Shown here: one piece after another, positions 18,359 to 27,595 of the stretch
How positions within the stretch are numbered: position 1 is the stretch's first letter
How the letters are laid out: each line of letters begins with the position of its first letter
NCBI RefSeq assembly: GCF_008629685.1
Contig: NZ_VWSF01000022.1
Coordinates: 44,118 to 108,117, forward strand
Direction of reading: 5' to 3'
DNA from: Adhaeribacter rhizoryzae
Lineage (GTDB): Bacteria; Bacteroidota; Bacteroidia; Cytophagales; Hymenobacteraceae
Length of the DNA stretch: 64,000 nt
Made by a program: the position numbers and the translations under genes
Notes under the pieces: generated by a model
Database searches by the model: none
Seen by the model: the letters and a program-made list of their open reading frames with translations, nothing else
Told to the model about the DNA's origin: nothing

Positions 18359-19750
18359 CTAATCCATAAACCACTTAACGTATTTGGCTTTTTTCTGATA
18401 GGGCGGATACCGCAACGGAATATCTAATTTGGTAGTTGCTTTTAAAACGCCTTTGCTGTGCGTAAACGTATCGAAACTGTATTTGCCGTGGTAACTGCCC
18501 AGGCCGCTGGTGCCAACGCCACCAAAAGGTATAGCCGGATTAGCTAAATGTAATACCGTGTCGTTTACGCAGCCACCGCCGAAGCGCACTTGCTGCATTA
18601 TATAATTTTCGTTTGCCTTGCTATTGGTAAATAAATATAAAGCCAGCGGGTAAGGCTGCCGCGCAATCATCTGGGGCACTTCTTCCAGGCGCTCGTAGGT
18701 TAGGATGGGCAAAACAGGGCCAAATATTTCTTCCTGCATCACTGGGTCATCGGGGGTAATATTATCCAGCAGGGTAGGTGCAATATATTTGTCTTTTTCA
18801 TCGGTTTGCCCGCCAAGTAAAATCCGGCCATTATTTAAGAATTTGGTTACAGCTTCGTAGTGTTTTTTATTTAGCATGCGTGGGTAATCCGGACTTTGGG
18901 CCGGATCTTCCCCGTAAAAATCTTTTAAGGTTTCGGCCATTAGGCGCACAAACTTTTCCTTAACAGATTGCTGAATTATTAAATAATCGGGGGCAACGCA
19001 GGTTTGGCCGGCATTCAGAAATTTACCCCAGGCAATGCGGCGGGCGGCTACCTTTAAATTAGCGGTTTCGTCTATTACGCAAGGGCTTTTACCGCCTAAT
19101 TCTAATGTTACGGGGGTTAAGTGTTTAGCGGCCGCCGCCATAATAATTTTGCCTACTGGTACGCTGCCCGTAAAAAAAACATGGTCGAAAGGGTAGTTTT
19201 CCATTAGGACCGGTACTACCACCGAACCAACGCCCTGCACCACGGCAATATATTCCGGCGGAAAAGCATCCTGTATTATTTTTTCAATAGCCTGAGCAGT
19301 ATGGGTAGTTTCTTCGGAAGGTTTTAAAATGGCGCAGTTTCCGCCGGCTATGGCACCTACTAGCGGCGAAATCAGGAGTTGGAAAGGATAATTCCAGGGT
19401 GCAATAATAAAGGTAAGTCCCAGCGGGTCGCGGTATATTTTGCTCAGGGCAGGCTGCGCTATCAGCGGTGTAGAAACGCGCTGGGGTTTCATCCAATCTT
19501 TTAAGTGCTTTAGGGCATAATTTATTTCTTCGTAAACAAAACCTATTTCGGTGGTGTAGCTTTCGGTCGGCGACTTTCGCAAATCCTGGTACAGAGCTTC
19601 GGTTATTAGAGCCTCGTGCGTACGAACAGCTTTTTTCAGGCGCAACAATTGCTGTTTCCGGAAAGCATAACTTCTGGTTTGGCCACTCTCGAAAAATTGC
19701 CGCTGCTGTTCGTGCAATTTATGGTAGTCGGGGTTTGGCGCTTGGTTCAT
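18359..19750 (-). CDS. NAD(P)-dependent aldehyde dehydrogenase (class-3-like)
   Basis: Oxidises aldehydes to carboxylic acids. The 463 residues contain APWNYPFQ, GNCAILKPSEET (cofactor site), FTGSVPVGK, ELGGKSPCV (Glu217, general base), GQTCVAPDY (Cys251, nucleophile) and EEIFGPVLP. The short length and sequence resemble class 3 / fatty-aldehyde or coniferyl-aldehyde dehydrogenases rather than the 500-residue betaine types. There are no obvious operon partners, and the natural substrate cannot be read from the sequence. Confidence 0.93.
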   Translation of the reverse strand: MNQAPNPDYHKLHEQQRQFFESGQTRSYAFRKQQLLRLKKAVRTHEALITEALYQDLRKSPTESYTTEIGFVYEEINYALKHLKDWMKPQRVSTPLIAQPALSKIYRDPLGLTFIIAPWNYPFQLLISPLVGAIAGGNCAILKPSEETTHTAQAIEKIIQDAFPPEYIAVVQGVGSVVVPVLMENYPFDHVFFTGSVPVGKIIMAAAAKHLTPVTLELGGKSPCVIDETANLKVAARRIAWGKFLNAGQTCVAPDYLIIQQSVKEKFVRLMAETLKDFYGEDPAQSPDYPRMLNKKHYEAVTKFLNNGRILLGGQTDEKDKYIAPTLLDNITPDDPVMQEEIFGPVLPILTYERLEEVPQMIARQPYPLALYLFTNSKANENYIMQQVRFGGGCVNDTVLHLANPAIPFGGVGTSGLGSYHGKYSFDTFTHSKGVLKATTKLDIPLRYPPYQKKAKYVKWFMD

Positions 19751-20153
19751 AACAGATAGCTTTTATTTAAAAGGTTGCTGCTATAAACGTTTGTTGTAAG
19801 TACAGGTTAATTACCTGGCTATACCGCAATGGTTAAGTTCGCGCTGCTGGTATATTTCTCGCGCAATAAATGCATAAACAAAAATTGGGTTATTTTGTGG
19901 TGTTTAAATTTCAGGCGGAATATTAATAAATGGTATTTGTTTGGTATGGCTGTTTTGTTATTCAGAAATTTGTATGAAATTGTGCCTGATTTACACATGT
20001 TTGATGCAATTGTAGAAGGTAAAAGCTATTTAAATTAATGTTAAAATAGTATTTTACACATTAGAATATACTTAAAAATAGGTATTTTAATTTAAAGTGT
20101 AATTAGCTTAATTTGTATTATAAAATTAATGACCCTTTCCTTAAAACACCATC
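19751..20153. other. AT-rich gap, no confident gene
   Basis: Between the divergent aldehyde dehydrogenase and the small ORF at 20154. An open frame of 69 codons (19829-20038) has no recognisable features and an atypical composition. I see no clear hairpin. Confidence 0.4.
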
Positions 20154-20270
20154 ATGAAACAGATTTCCGAATTTAATTATGTATTTATTACGCTTTGGCT
20201 AGTTGCCTCTATAGGCGTTGCCAAAATTCACACTATCTGGAGAAGAAGAAACGACCGTAAACAAGTGTAA
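20154..20270 (+). CDS. Possible 38-residue single-pass membrane protein
   Basis: A small open frame begins with an ATG at 20154 and encodes MKQISEFNYVF, a hydrophobic segment (ITLWLVASIGVAKI) and a strongly basic tail (WRRRNDRKQV). That layout is typical of real small membrane proteins with a cytoplasmic C-terminus. It lies 156 bp before the universal stress gene in the same direction. No homologue is recognised and chance cannot be excluded. Confidence 0.4.
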   Translation: MKQISEFNYVFITLWLVASIGVAKIHTIWRRRNDRKQV

Positions 20271-20426
20271 TCCGGCAGTTAATTAAGTACGTTGGGTTTC
20301 TTAAAAGCTCTGATCAAAATCATACTGGCAGGCAATATTTGTCATCGTACAGGCACAAAAAGGTTTCTACTTTTAGATAATATTTATTCTGAATAATTAT
20401 CTAACAGCTTTATAGACCCTGCCAAC

Positions 20427-21431
20427 ATGCATACAATATTAGTTCCGGTTGATTATTCCCTGGGTTCGCGCCGGGCTTTAACTTTTGCCATTGATTTAGC
20501 CCGTCTTTCACAGGCCAGCATAGTTTTACTACATGCTTTTCATGAGCCATTATCGACCGGAAATGCTTTTAGGGTAGATGAAGCAATAGCACAACTGGAA
20601 AAAGAAAAGAATCAGGTTCTGGAAGAATTTGCGAGGGAGGTACAAAGCGATACTGCCAAAAATTTTAGCTTAAAATTTATCAGGCCCCAAAACGTTGCGC
20701 CGGATTTACCTGCCAACCAACCGCTGACCAAAAGCGGAAACCATGTATTGGTAAGTGATACCATAGCCGCCGGAAAAGCCACTGTAAAAATTAACTGTGT
20801 CAGCAAATTTAGTCTGGCGGCGGAAGCAATTCTGGCAGCGGCTGCTAATTACAAGCCCGATTTAATTATAATGAGCATGCGTGGTGCGGGGGCTGTAAGC
20901 CAGGCTGTTATGGGCAGTACCGTATCTGAGGTAATTCAATCGGCGCGGGTACCGGTACTGGCATTACCGGCTGTCGCACCAAGTAAACCAATCCGGAACA
21001 TTGTTTTTGCCAGCGATCTTACCCATTTACCGGAGGCTTTTTCACTGCGCTCGTTGCAACAAATTACCGGACTTTTTAACGCGCATTTGCAGGTGCTGCA
21101 TCTTTACCAGGATAATAACCCTAAAGCTGAGCAGACTAAGGTCTTGAAAGCATTGGAATTGCTGGATGAGCAATTGCATGATTTAGATTTTGAAGTACAT
21201 TTCCGGCAGGAGGCTGATATAGCAACTGGCATTCAGCAGTTTGCGCAGGAGCAGCAAGCCGATTTACTAGCATTGGTGCCGCATCGCCATACCTTTTTGG
21301 AAATATTGTTTCGGAAAAGTGTAACCGGCCAGTTTACGCAAAAAGCTAATTTGCCCTTGTTTATTTTGCCAGACCCAAACAAATCACACACTCCGGAACC
21401 CCTACCTGTTCGGAAAGCAGTAAATAATTAA
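20427..21431 (+). CDS. Universal stress protein, tandem UspA domains
   Basis: A cytoplasmic 334-residue protein with two Usp folds. Domain 1 (about 1-180) begins MHTILVPVDYSLGSRRALTFA, contains an insertion (about 60-120) and ends with the nucleotide-loop-like GAGAVSQAVMGSTVSEVIQSARVPVLALP. Domain 2 (about 190-320) begins IRNIVFASDLTH and has a less conserved loop (HRHTFLEILFRKSVTGQFTQKANLPLFIL). Tandem Usp proteins are common in Bacteroidota and are linked to stress and energy limitation. Ligand binding by domain 1 is likely. Confidence 0.9.
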   Translation: MHTILVPVDYSLGSRRALTFAIDLARLSQASIVLLHAFHEPLSTGNAFRVDEAIAQLEKEKNQVLEEFAREVQSDTAKNFSLKFIRPQNVAPDLPANQPLTKSGNHVLVSDTIAAGKATVKINCVSKFSLAAEAILAAAANYKPDLIIMSMRGAGAVSQAVMGSTVSEVIQSARVPVLALPAVAPSKPIRNIVFASDLTHLPEAFSLRSLQQITGLFNAHLQVLHLYQDNNPKAEQTKVLKALELLDEQLHDLDFEVHFRQEADIATGIQQFAQEQQADLLALVPHRHTFLEILFRKSVTGQFTQKANLPLFILPDPNKSHTPEPLPVRKAVNN

Positions 21432-21768
21432 TATTTATTAGGCAATGTAAAGAAGCATTCGTAGGAATATTAATAAACCGCAGGAGAAAATAGCCTTAGT
21501 TTAGTCGCGCTGGTTAAATTAAAAAAGGTAAAAATGTGACTTTAAAATTAGTTGGCTGACCGAAATTAAAAATCAGAATATTTTAGTTTTTGGCAGCTTA
21601 TGAAATAAGCTTTATTAATAAAATCCCTTTAAGGTAGCTTTATTATAATGAAATAAACTTTTTACTGGTAATTTATTAAAGTGGTAAACGAGGGCATCTG
21701 ATTTTATTGTACTAAATTAGTCTAGCTGTTAAGCGGTAAGCCTTAACAGACCTAATTGTTTTACTTAG
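21432..21768. other. AT-rich gap upstream of the fructan sensor
   Basis: 337 bp of AT-rich sequence that must hold the sensor's promoter. I see no exact -7 box, no strong hairpin and no gene. Confidence 0.4.
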
Positions 21769-24537
21769 ATGCCTTTCCGGGAAAAACTTCTCTTTGTAAT
21801 TATTGGTTTCTTGTTTCTGTGCGGTTGTAAAGAAAAAGAAGAACCAACCTATACTATTGGCTTTTCGCAGTGTACCGGCAATGATGTTTGGCGCCAGGAT
21901 ATGCTCCGGGGCATGCAACGCGAACTGGCATTTCACCCGAACACCCGTTTACTATACCTGGATGCGGAAGGCAACAGCCAAACCCAGATTAATCAAATAA
22001 AAGAATTAATTCGGGCCAAGCCCGACCTGCTTATTGTTTCGCCGAACGAGGCCGAACCCATAACCCCCATTGTAGAAGAAGTTTACCAAAAAGGCATTCC
22101 GGTGGTGGTAGTAGACCGTAAAACGGCTTCCTCGTTTTACACGGCTTACGTAGGTGGCAATAATTACGAAGTAGGCAAAACCGCCGGGCAATATATTGGC
22201 GCTGCTTTACAGGGGCGGGGCCAGGTACTGGAAATTACCGGATTGCCCAAATCTTCGCCTACCGTAGAGCGGCACCGGGGTTTTTCCGAAGCCATCAGCA
22301 AATATCCGGGCATCACCATTATAAAAACCTTTCCAGGCGATTGGGAAAAAAACATAGCTAAAGCACGCCTGCAAAAAAATATTGCCGACCTGCCCACCGT
22401 AGATTTGGTTTTTGCCCACAACGACCAGATGGCCCTGGGTGCTCACGAAGTGTTTAAAGAAAAAGGACTATTAGGCAAAACCAAATTTATTGGCATCGAT
22501 GGGCTGGCCGGGCCTTTGGGGGGCATTCAAATGGTAAACGACGGCATCTTAAACGCTACCATGTTATACCCCACCGGCGGCGAAGAAGCCATCCGGACGG
22601 CTATGCAAATATTGCTGAAGAAGCCTTTTAACAAAGAGAATATTTTAAGTACTGCCGTTATCGACTCCTCTAATGCCCGCATGATTAAAATGCAAACCGA
22701 TAAAATTCTGACCCAGCAGGAAGATATTGAGCGGCAACAAAAACGGAACGATGAGCAAATAGCCCTTTACCGAAACCAGCAAATATTATTGTATTCATTG
22801 TCAGGGCTGCTGGTTTGCTCAGTAGTGTTAGGCGCTTGGGCGCTGTATTCTTCCGTAGAAAGAAAAAAAATTAACAAAAAGCTAAAGGCGAAAAACCGGG
22901 AAATTGTAGAGCAACGGAATAAAATTCAGGAAATGGCCGATGAAGCCCAGGCCGCAACCGAATCTAAGTTCCGGTTTTTTACCAATATTTCGCACGAGTT
23001 CCGGACGCCGCTTACGCTTATTTTGGGGCCCATAGAAGGTTTATTGCACGGCAAAGCCGACCATTTAATGGTAAAGCAGAACTTAAAACTGATTCAGAAA
23101 AATGCGCAACGTTTGCTCTGGCTCGTTAATCAATTATTAGATTTCCGGAAGCTGGAAGGTGGCAAAATAAAAGTTAAGGCTACCGAAAATGATTTAATTT
23201 TATTTATCCGGGAGATAATGCGGCCCTTTGAGCAATTGGCCAAAAAACACCACATCGAGTTTAAGTTAACAACTAACCTGAGTACTGTACCGGTTTGGTT
23301 TGATACAAACATGATGGATAAAGTATTTTTTAACCTTTTATCTAATGCTTTTAAGTTTACCAACGATTACGGCCGGATTCAAATACTCGTAGAAAAAGAT
23401 GTTAGTTTAAACGTTGTAAATATTAAAGTTAAAGATTCTGGTATTGGCATGTCAGATTCTGAAGCGGGCAAGGCTTTCGAAATGTTTTACCAGGGCCAGC
23501 ACGCCGCGCATAAAGGTACCGGTTTAGGCTTGCCGCTTTCGAAAGAGTTTATTTCTTTGCACCACGGCGAAATTAAATTAGTTAGCCAACCCAATCAGGG
23601 CACCACCTTTACGGTACAATTACAGTTAGGCCAGCAGCATTTTACCGAAGAAGAAAAAACCACCGGCCAGGTAATAACCGGGGAACAATTGGTGGGTAAT
23701 CATTTGCTGGAAGATGCCAGCGCGGTTTGGGAAATGCCTGCCCATACAGAACCTAAAAAGCACCATGTGCTGGTAATCGAAGATCATCCGGATTTGCGAA
23801 ATTTCCTGAAGTTTACTTTGCAAACAAGTTACCAGGTTGCCGCCGCCGCCGAGGGACAGCAAGGATTAGCAGAAGCTTACGAAAATAGTCCGGATTTGAT
23901 TATTTGCGATTTAACACTACCCGACACGGATGGGTTAAAAATAGTAGCTTCCTTAAAAGCTGATCTCCGCACGTCGCATATTCCGGTAATAATTTTAACT
24001 GCCCGCACCGGCCTGGAACAACAGGTTGAGGGTATGCAGGTAGGGGCCGATTTATATTTAACTAAGCCTTTCAGCCCGCAGGTTTTAAAAGAAAGTGTTC
24101 GTAGTTTGCTAGCTAACCGGCAACTGGTTAAAGAGCGTTTTTCTGCTGGCGAAATACTGCATTTGCCCCCAACCGAAGGCGTTACTATTTCTAAGCTGGA
24201 TAAAAAGTTTCTGGAAGACTTTAAACGGATTATTGACGCCAAACTGGCCGATCCGGACCTAAGTGTGGAGTACTTAGGTAGGGAAATTGGCTTGTCTAGG
24301 GTGCAGTTATACCGCAAAGTTAAAGCCCTGATTGGCTGCAATGTAAATGATTACATCCAAACGGTAAGGCTTAATAAATCCTGTACGCTTTTGCGGCAGC
24401 CCCAAGCTTCTATTGCGGATGTAGCCTTTCAGGTTGGGTTTTCTTCGGCTACCTATTTCTCTACTGCTTTTAAAAGCAAGTTCGGGGTTTCGCCCACCGA
24501 TTATAAAAATCAGCATTTACGTACTGAGCCGGTTTAG
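21769..24537 (+). CDS. Hybrid two-component sensor with PBP-type sugar domain (fructan locus regulator)
   Basis: A one-protein signalling system of 922 residues. Signal peptide with possible lipobox (LCGC, Cys20). Periplasmic LacI/RbsB-type sugar-binding domain (about 27-310; YTIGFSQCTGNDVWRQDM, DLVFAHNDQMALGAHEV). Transmembrane helix (about 338-361). Coiled coil. HisKA with phospho-His409 in FFTNISHEFRTPLTL. HATPase (about 510-620; NLLSNAFKFTN, DSGIGM, GTGLGLPLS). Receiver (about 666-782; phospho-Asp714, Lys766). AraC-type HTH (about 815-915). A PBP rather than a beta-propeller sensor is the layout of BT1754 in B. thetaiotaomicron, which senses free fructose. The downstream kinase and GH32 genes support a fructose or fructan signal. 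It probably activates 25255-34479. Confidence 0.93.
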   Translation: MPFREKLLFVIIGFLFLCGCKEKEEPTYTIGFSQCTGNDVWRQDMLRGMQRELAFHPNTRLLYLDAEGNSQTQINQIKELIRAKPDLLIVSPNEAEPITPIVEEVYQKGIPVVVVDRKTASSFYTAYVGGNNYEVGKTAGQYIGAALQGRGQVLEITGLPKSSPTVERHRGFSEAISKYPGITIIKTFPGDWEKNIAKARLQKNIADLPTVDLVFAHNDQMALGAHEVFKEKGLLGKTKFIGIDGLAGPLGGIQMVNDGILNATMLYPTGGEEAIRTAMQILLKKPFNKENILSTAVIDSSNARMIKMQTDKILTQQEDIERQQKRNDEQIALYRNQQILLYSLSGLLVCSVVLGAWALYSSVERKKINKKLKAKNREIVEQRNKIQEMADEAQAATESKFRFFTNISHEFRTPLTLILGPIEGLLHGKADHLMVKQNLKLIQKNAQRLLWLVNQLLDFRKLEGGKIKVKATENDLILFIREIMRPFEQLAKKHHIEFKLTTNLSTVPVWFDTNMMDKVFFNLLSNAFKFTNDYGRIQILVEKDVSLNVVNIKVKDSGIGMSDSEAGKAFEMFYQGQHAAHKGTGLGLPLSKEFISLHHGEIKLVSQPNQGTTFTVQLQLGQQHFTEEEKTTGQVITGEQLVGNHLLEDASAVWEMPAHTEPKKHHVLVIEDHPDLRNFLKFTLQTSYQVAAAAEGQQGLAEAYENSPDLIICDLTLPDTDGLKIVASLKADLRTSHIPVIILTARTGLEQQVEGMQVGADLYLTKPFSPQVLKESVRSLLANRQLVKERFSAGEILHLPPTEGVTISKLDKKFLEDFKRIIDAKLADPDLSVEYLGREIGLSRVQLYRKVKALIGCNVNDYIQTVRLNKSCTLLRQPQASIADVAFQVGFSSATYFSTAFKSKFGVSPTDYKNQHLRTEPV

Positions 24538-24759
24538 AGCGGTTTATCAATCTGGCATTTTCTATTGAATTATTCTCATTTGCTGGTTTGCTGGCGCAAG
24601 TGTTAAGCGAAGCGTCACTTGTGTCTAAACATGAAGTAAAGTCTCTGACTTTATTCAGGCTTGAGGCTTGACCTAATATTCACGAATGAGGATGCATTTA
24701 TACCAGCTAGTATAAATGCCCTTTCATAGCTGAAACTATAAATCCTTTCCTCTCCACCC

Positions 24760-24865
24760 GTCATTCCGCAGGAATCTCCTGCTTGGATAGGATTACAGGC
24801 AAATACCAGCGTTGGCCTATTACCTGTTTTTTTAAACTCATGCAGAAGATTCTTAACAGAATGAC
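24760..24865. repeat. Degenerate GTCATTC palindrome
   Basis: Outer arms GTCATTCcGcaGGAATCTcCTGC and GCAGaAGATTCtTaaCAGAATGAC enclose a long loop with a second nested repeat (TAGGATTACAGGCAAATA / GGCCTATTACCTG). It looks like an eroded member of the GTCATTCTG hairpin family. It lies in the spacer between the sensor gene and the MFS gene; the rest of that 717-bp spacer holds only the promoter at 25135. Confidence 0.55.
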
Positions 24866-25134
24866 AGACTTAGGTAGGCATAGCCATTTGCTGAGTTGCT
24901 ATGGAGCTTAATATTTACTATTTAGTATTAAAGTCTGGACATACTTTTTTATTTGAATTGTCAGATTCATGATTTAAGCCCCTGGTTCCAAAACCAATAA
25001 GATTCCTCTTTTCCCAAGCTATCGCCAGCAAAATCTAAAGTTAAAACAGAATAATACAAGATTATGTCTGTATCAAAATTTAAAATCATGTTACAAATTT
25101 TAATTTTTGGTGTAAGGTTAATTAATTTAAATAA

Positions 25135-25163
25135 TTGATAAACAGATAGTTATTGTATTTTTG
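25135..25163 (+). promoter_or_regulatory. Promoter of the fructan import/degradation operon
   Basis: TTG at 25135-25137 and TATTTTTG at 25156-25163 (exact match to TAnnTTTG) are 18 nt apart, close to the Bacteroidota consensus spacing. The -7 box is 91 bp upstream of the MFS start codon. The sequence TTTAATTTTTGGTGTAAGG just upstream could hold the AraC-type response-regulator site; that part is a guess. Confidence 0.6.
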
Positions 25164-25254
25164 AGGCATGTATCAAAGTTTAATTTTATTTGATATGATC
25201 CTTAACTCCTTCCGCTGACAGACCGCCTACTTTTGATAAAAACAAAATCAAAAA

Positions 25255-26589
25255 ATGGCTAACAAAAAGGTTTTCTTCTGGTCGGTGGTGGTAGCGCTAG
25301 GCGGCTTTCTGTTCGGGTTCGATACCGCAGTAATATCGGGAGCCGAAAAATCAATTCAGCAACTCTGGCATTTAAATGTTTTTGAACACGGCCTTACAGT
25401 TGCCATCGCGCTTATAGGTACCGTAATGGGTGCCTTGTTAGGCGGTATTCCTTCAGATAAATACGGGCGTAAAACTACCCTCTTCGGTATTGCGGTTTTG
25501 TATCTGCTTGCTTCACTGGGTACGGCGCTGGCCCCGGAATGGTATACTTTCCTAATTTTTCGCTTCTTAGGCGGCATTGGGGTGGGAGTATCTTCGGTAA
25601 CCGCACCTATGTACATTTCGGAAATTGCACCAGCCAAATCGAGGGGTAAACTGGTGGCTTTGTTCCAGTTTAATATTGTATTTGGTATCCTGGTAGCTTA
25701 TCTGTCTAATTATGCGTTTGCCGGTATTGGCGAAAACGACTGGCGTTGGATGTTGGGCATACAAGCCGTTCCTTCCTTTATTTATTTGGTGCTGGTATTA
25801 TTTGTGCCGGAAAGCCCGCGCTGGTTAATTCTGAAAAGAGGCAAAGTAGCCGAGGCCGAAAAAACGTTAGCCATTGCTAATCCGGGCATGGATGTAAAGC
25901 AAATAATTTTTGAAATAAAGAACTCGGCGCAGGATGAGCAAGGAAAAAAAATGAAGACTTCTTTGTTCTCGAAGCAATATTTTACCCCGGTTACATTAGC
26001 AGTATTATTTGCCTTTTTCAACCAGGCTTCGGGCATCAATGCCATTATTTATTATGCTCCCCGCATTTTCGAAATGGCCGGTTTAGGCAAAAGCTCAGCT
26101 CTTTTATCTTCGGCTGGTATTGGTTTAATCAACTTCTTGTTTACGTTGCTAGCCATTAACCTCATCGATCGCTTTGGCCGCCGGACGCTCATGCTCATCG
26201 GCTCGGTGGGTTTAATTTTAACGCTTAGCCTGGTAGCCAAAGCTTTTTATCTCGAAGAGTTCGATTCCTTTTCTGTTCCGATTTACCTTTTTGTTTATAT
26301 CGCCTTTTTTGCTTTTTCGCAAGGTGCCGTGCTGTGGGTATTTATTTCCGAAATATTCCCCAACCAGGTAAGAGCTTCCGGTCAGGCCTTGGGCAGTTTT
26401 ACCCACTGGATTATGGCCGCCTTAATTGCTTTTACCTTTCCCTACATTTCCGAAACGCTCGGCGGCGGCAACACCTTCCTGGTTTTCAGCGGCATGATGG
26501 TACTGCAATTAATATTTGTGTGGCGCTTAATGCCCGAAACCAAAGGCACCTCGCTGGAGCAAATCGGGCAAACTGTTGTCATGCACTAA
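25255..26589 (+). CDS. MFS sugar porter, probable fructose importer
   Basis: Inner-membrane sugar-proton symporter of the sugar porter family, 444 residues, 12 predicted helices. Signatures: DTAVISGAEK in TM1, GGIPSDKYGRKTT in loop 2-3, PESPRWL after TM6, NQASGINAIIYYAP in TM7, LIDRFGRRTLM in loop 8-9 and PETKGTSLEQI at the end. It is the first gene of the fructan operon, followed after 47 bp by a PfkB kinase. This matches the transporter-fructokinase pair of known Bacteroides fructan loci, so fructose is the probable substrate. Confidence 0.92.
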   Translation: MANKKVFFWSVVVALGGFLFGFDTAVISGAEKSIQQLWHLNVFEHGLTVAIALIGTVMGALLGGIPSDKYGRKTTLFGIAVLYLLASLGTALAPEWYTFLIFRFLGGIGVGVSSVTAPMYISEIAPAKSRGKLVALFQFNIVFGILVAYLSNYAFAGIGENDWRWMLGIQAVPSFIYLVLVLFVPESPRWLILKRGKVAEAEKTLAIANPGMDVKQIIFEIKNSAQDEQGKKMKTSLFSKQYFTPVTLAVLFAFFNQASGINAIIYYAPRIFEMAGLGKSSALLSSAGIGLINFLFTLLAINLIDRFGRRTLMLIGSVGLILTLSLVAKAFYLEEFDSFSVPIYLFVYIAFFAFSQGAVLWVFISEIFPNQVRASGQALGSFTHWIMAALIAFTFPYISETLGGGNTFLVFSGMMVLQLIFVWRLMPETKGTSLEQIGQTVVMH

Positions 26590-26636
26590 TTATTCAATTA
26601 TTCATCTGAGTTTTCCACCCTTATTTATTAATAATC

Positions 26637-27527
26637 ATGAATTACAAAATAATCTGTTTTGGGGAAACCTTGTGGGATATGCTGCCCAGCGGCCATATGC
26701 CGGGTGGTGCCCCCATGAATGTAGCCATTCATTTAAAATACAATAATTACAACCCCATTGTTATTAGCCGGGTGGGTACCGACGATTTAGGCGATGCGCT
26801 GTTAGATTTTTTAAAGAAGAAAGAAGTTTCTACCGAATGCATCCAGATTGGCATAACGCATTTAACCGGCGTGGTAAAAGTGAATGTAGATGATAAGAAT
26901 GAAATCAGCTACAAAATAGTAGAACCAGTGGCCTGGGATTACATTCAATACGAGGAGGAAGTAGCCCAGGTGGTAGCCCAAAGCGATGTTTTTGTGTACG
27001 GTAGCCTCGCCGCCCGCAGCACAACTACCCGCGAAACGCTGTTGCAATATTTGCCTATCGCCAAAACGAAAGTATTTGATGTAAATCTGCGGCCGCCGCA
27101 CTATAACCCGGAGCGCATTCAGCACCTGCTGCAGTTTGCCGACATCGTGAAGATGAACAACCAGGAACTGGAATTAATTATGGGTTGGTTTGGCCGGGCC
27201 GGAACCGAAGAGCAGCAGATGGCTTATATCCGCGAAAAGTTCGGGCTGCAAATGGTAATCTTAACCCGCGGCGAAAAAGGAGCTTCTGTTTTGACCGACG
27301 AAGGATACTTCCAACATCAGGGCTACAAAGTAGAAGTAGAAGACACCATTGGCAGTGGCGATTCTTTTCTGGCTACTTTCCTCAGCATTTACCTCCAGGA
27401 GCAACCCATCGCAGCCTGTTTGCAAAAAGCCTGTCTGGTTGGTGCTTTTGTAGCTTCCCAAAAAGGTGCTACCCCCGCATACGACCCGCAAAATCTGGAA
27501 GCTTCTTTTGCCGAAATAGCTTCCTAA
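26637..27527 (+). CDS. PfkB-family carbohydrate kinase, probable fructokinase
   Basis: Phosphorylates an imported hexose, most likely fructose, with ATP in the cytoplasm. The 296 residues show the N-terminal FGETLWDMLPSGHMPGGAPMNVAIH, typical of bacterial fructokinases, and the C-terminal signature DTIGSGDSFLATF with catalytic base Asp242. It lies 47 bp after the MFS importer and 68 bp before susC. The PfkB family is certain; fructose specificity is inferred from the GH32 locus. Confidence 0.9.
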   Translation: MNYKIICFGETLWDMLPSGHMPGGAPMNVAIHLKYNNYNPIVISRVGTDDLGDALLDFLKKKEVSTECIQIGITHLTGVVKVNVDDKNEISYKIVEPVAWDYIQYEEEVAQVVAQSDVFVYGSLAARSTTTRETLLQYLPIAKTKVFDVNLRPPHYNPERIQHLLQFADIVKMNNQELELIMGWFGRAGTEEQQMAYIREKFGLQMVILTRGEKGASVLTDEGYFQHQGYKVEVEDTIGSGDSFLATFLSIYLQEQPIAACLQKACLVGAFVASQKGATPAYDPQNLEASFAEIAS

Positions 27528-27595
27528 TTCCTGATTTTTCAAATCTTCAATTTTAGCATTACCACCTAATAATTACTATTCTAAATCTTAAACAC

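Noticed and set aside
19829..20038. 69-codon plus-strand frame in the spacer before the small membrane ORF
   Set aside because: Composition is unlike neighbouring proteins (many Asn, Cys, Trp) and there is no motif or start context; probably a chance frame.
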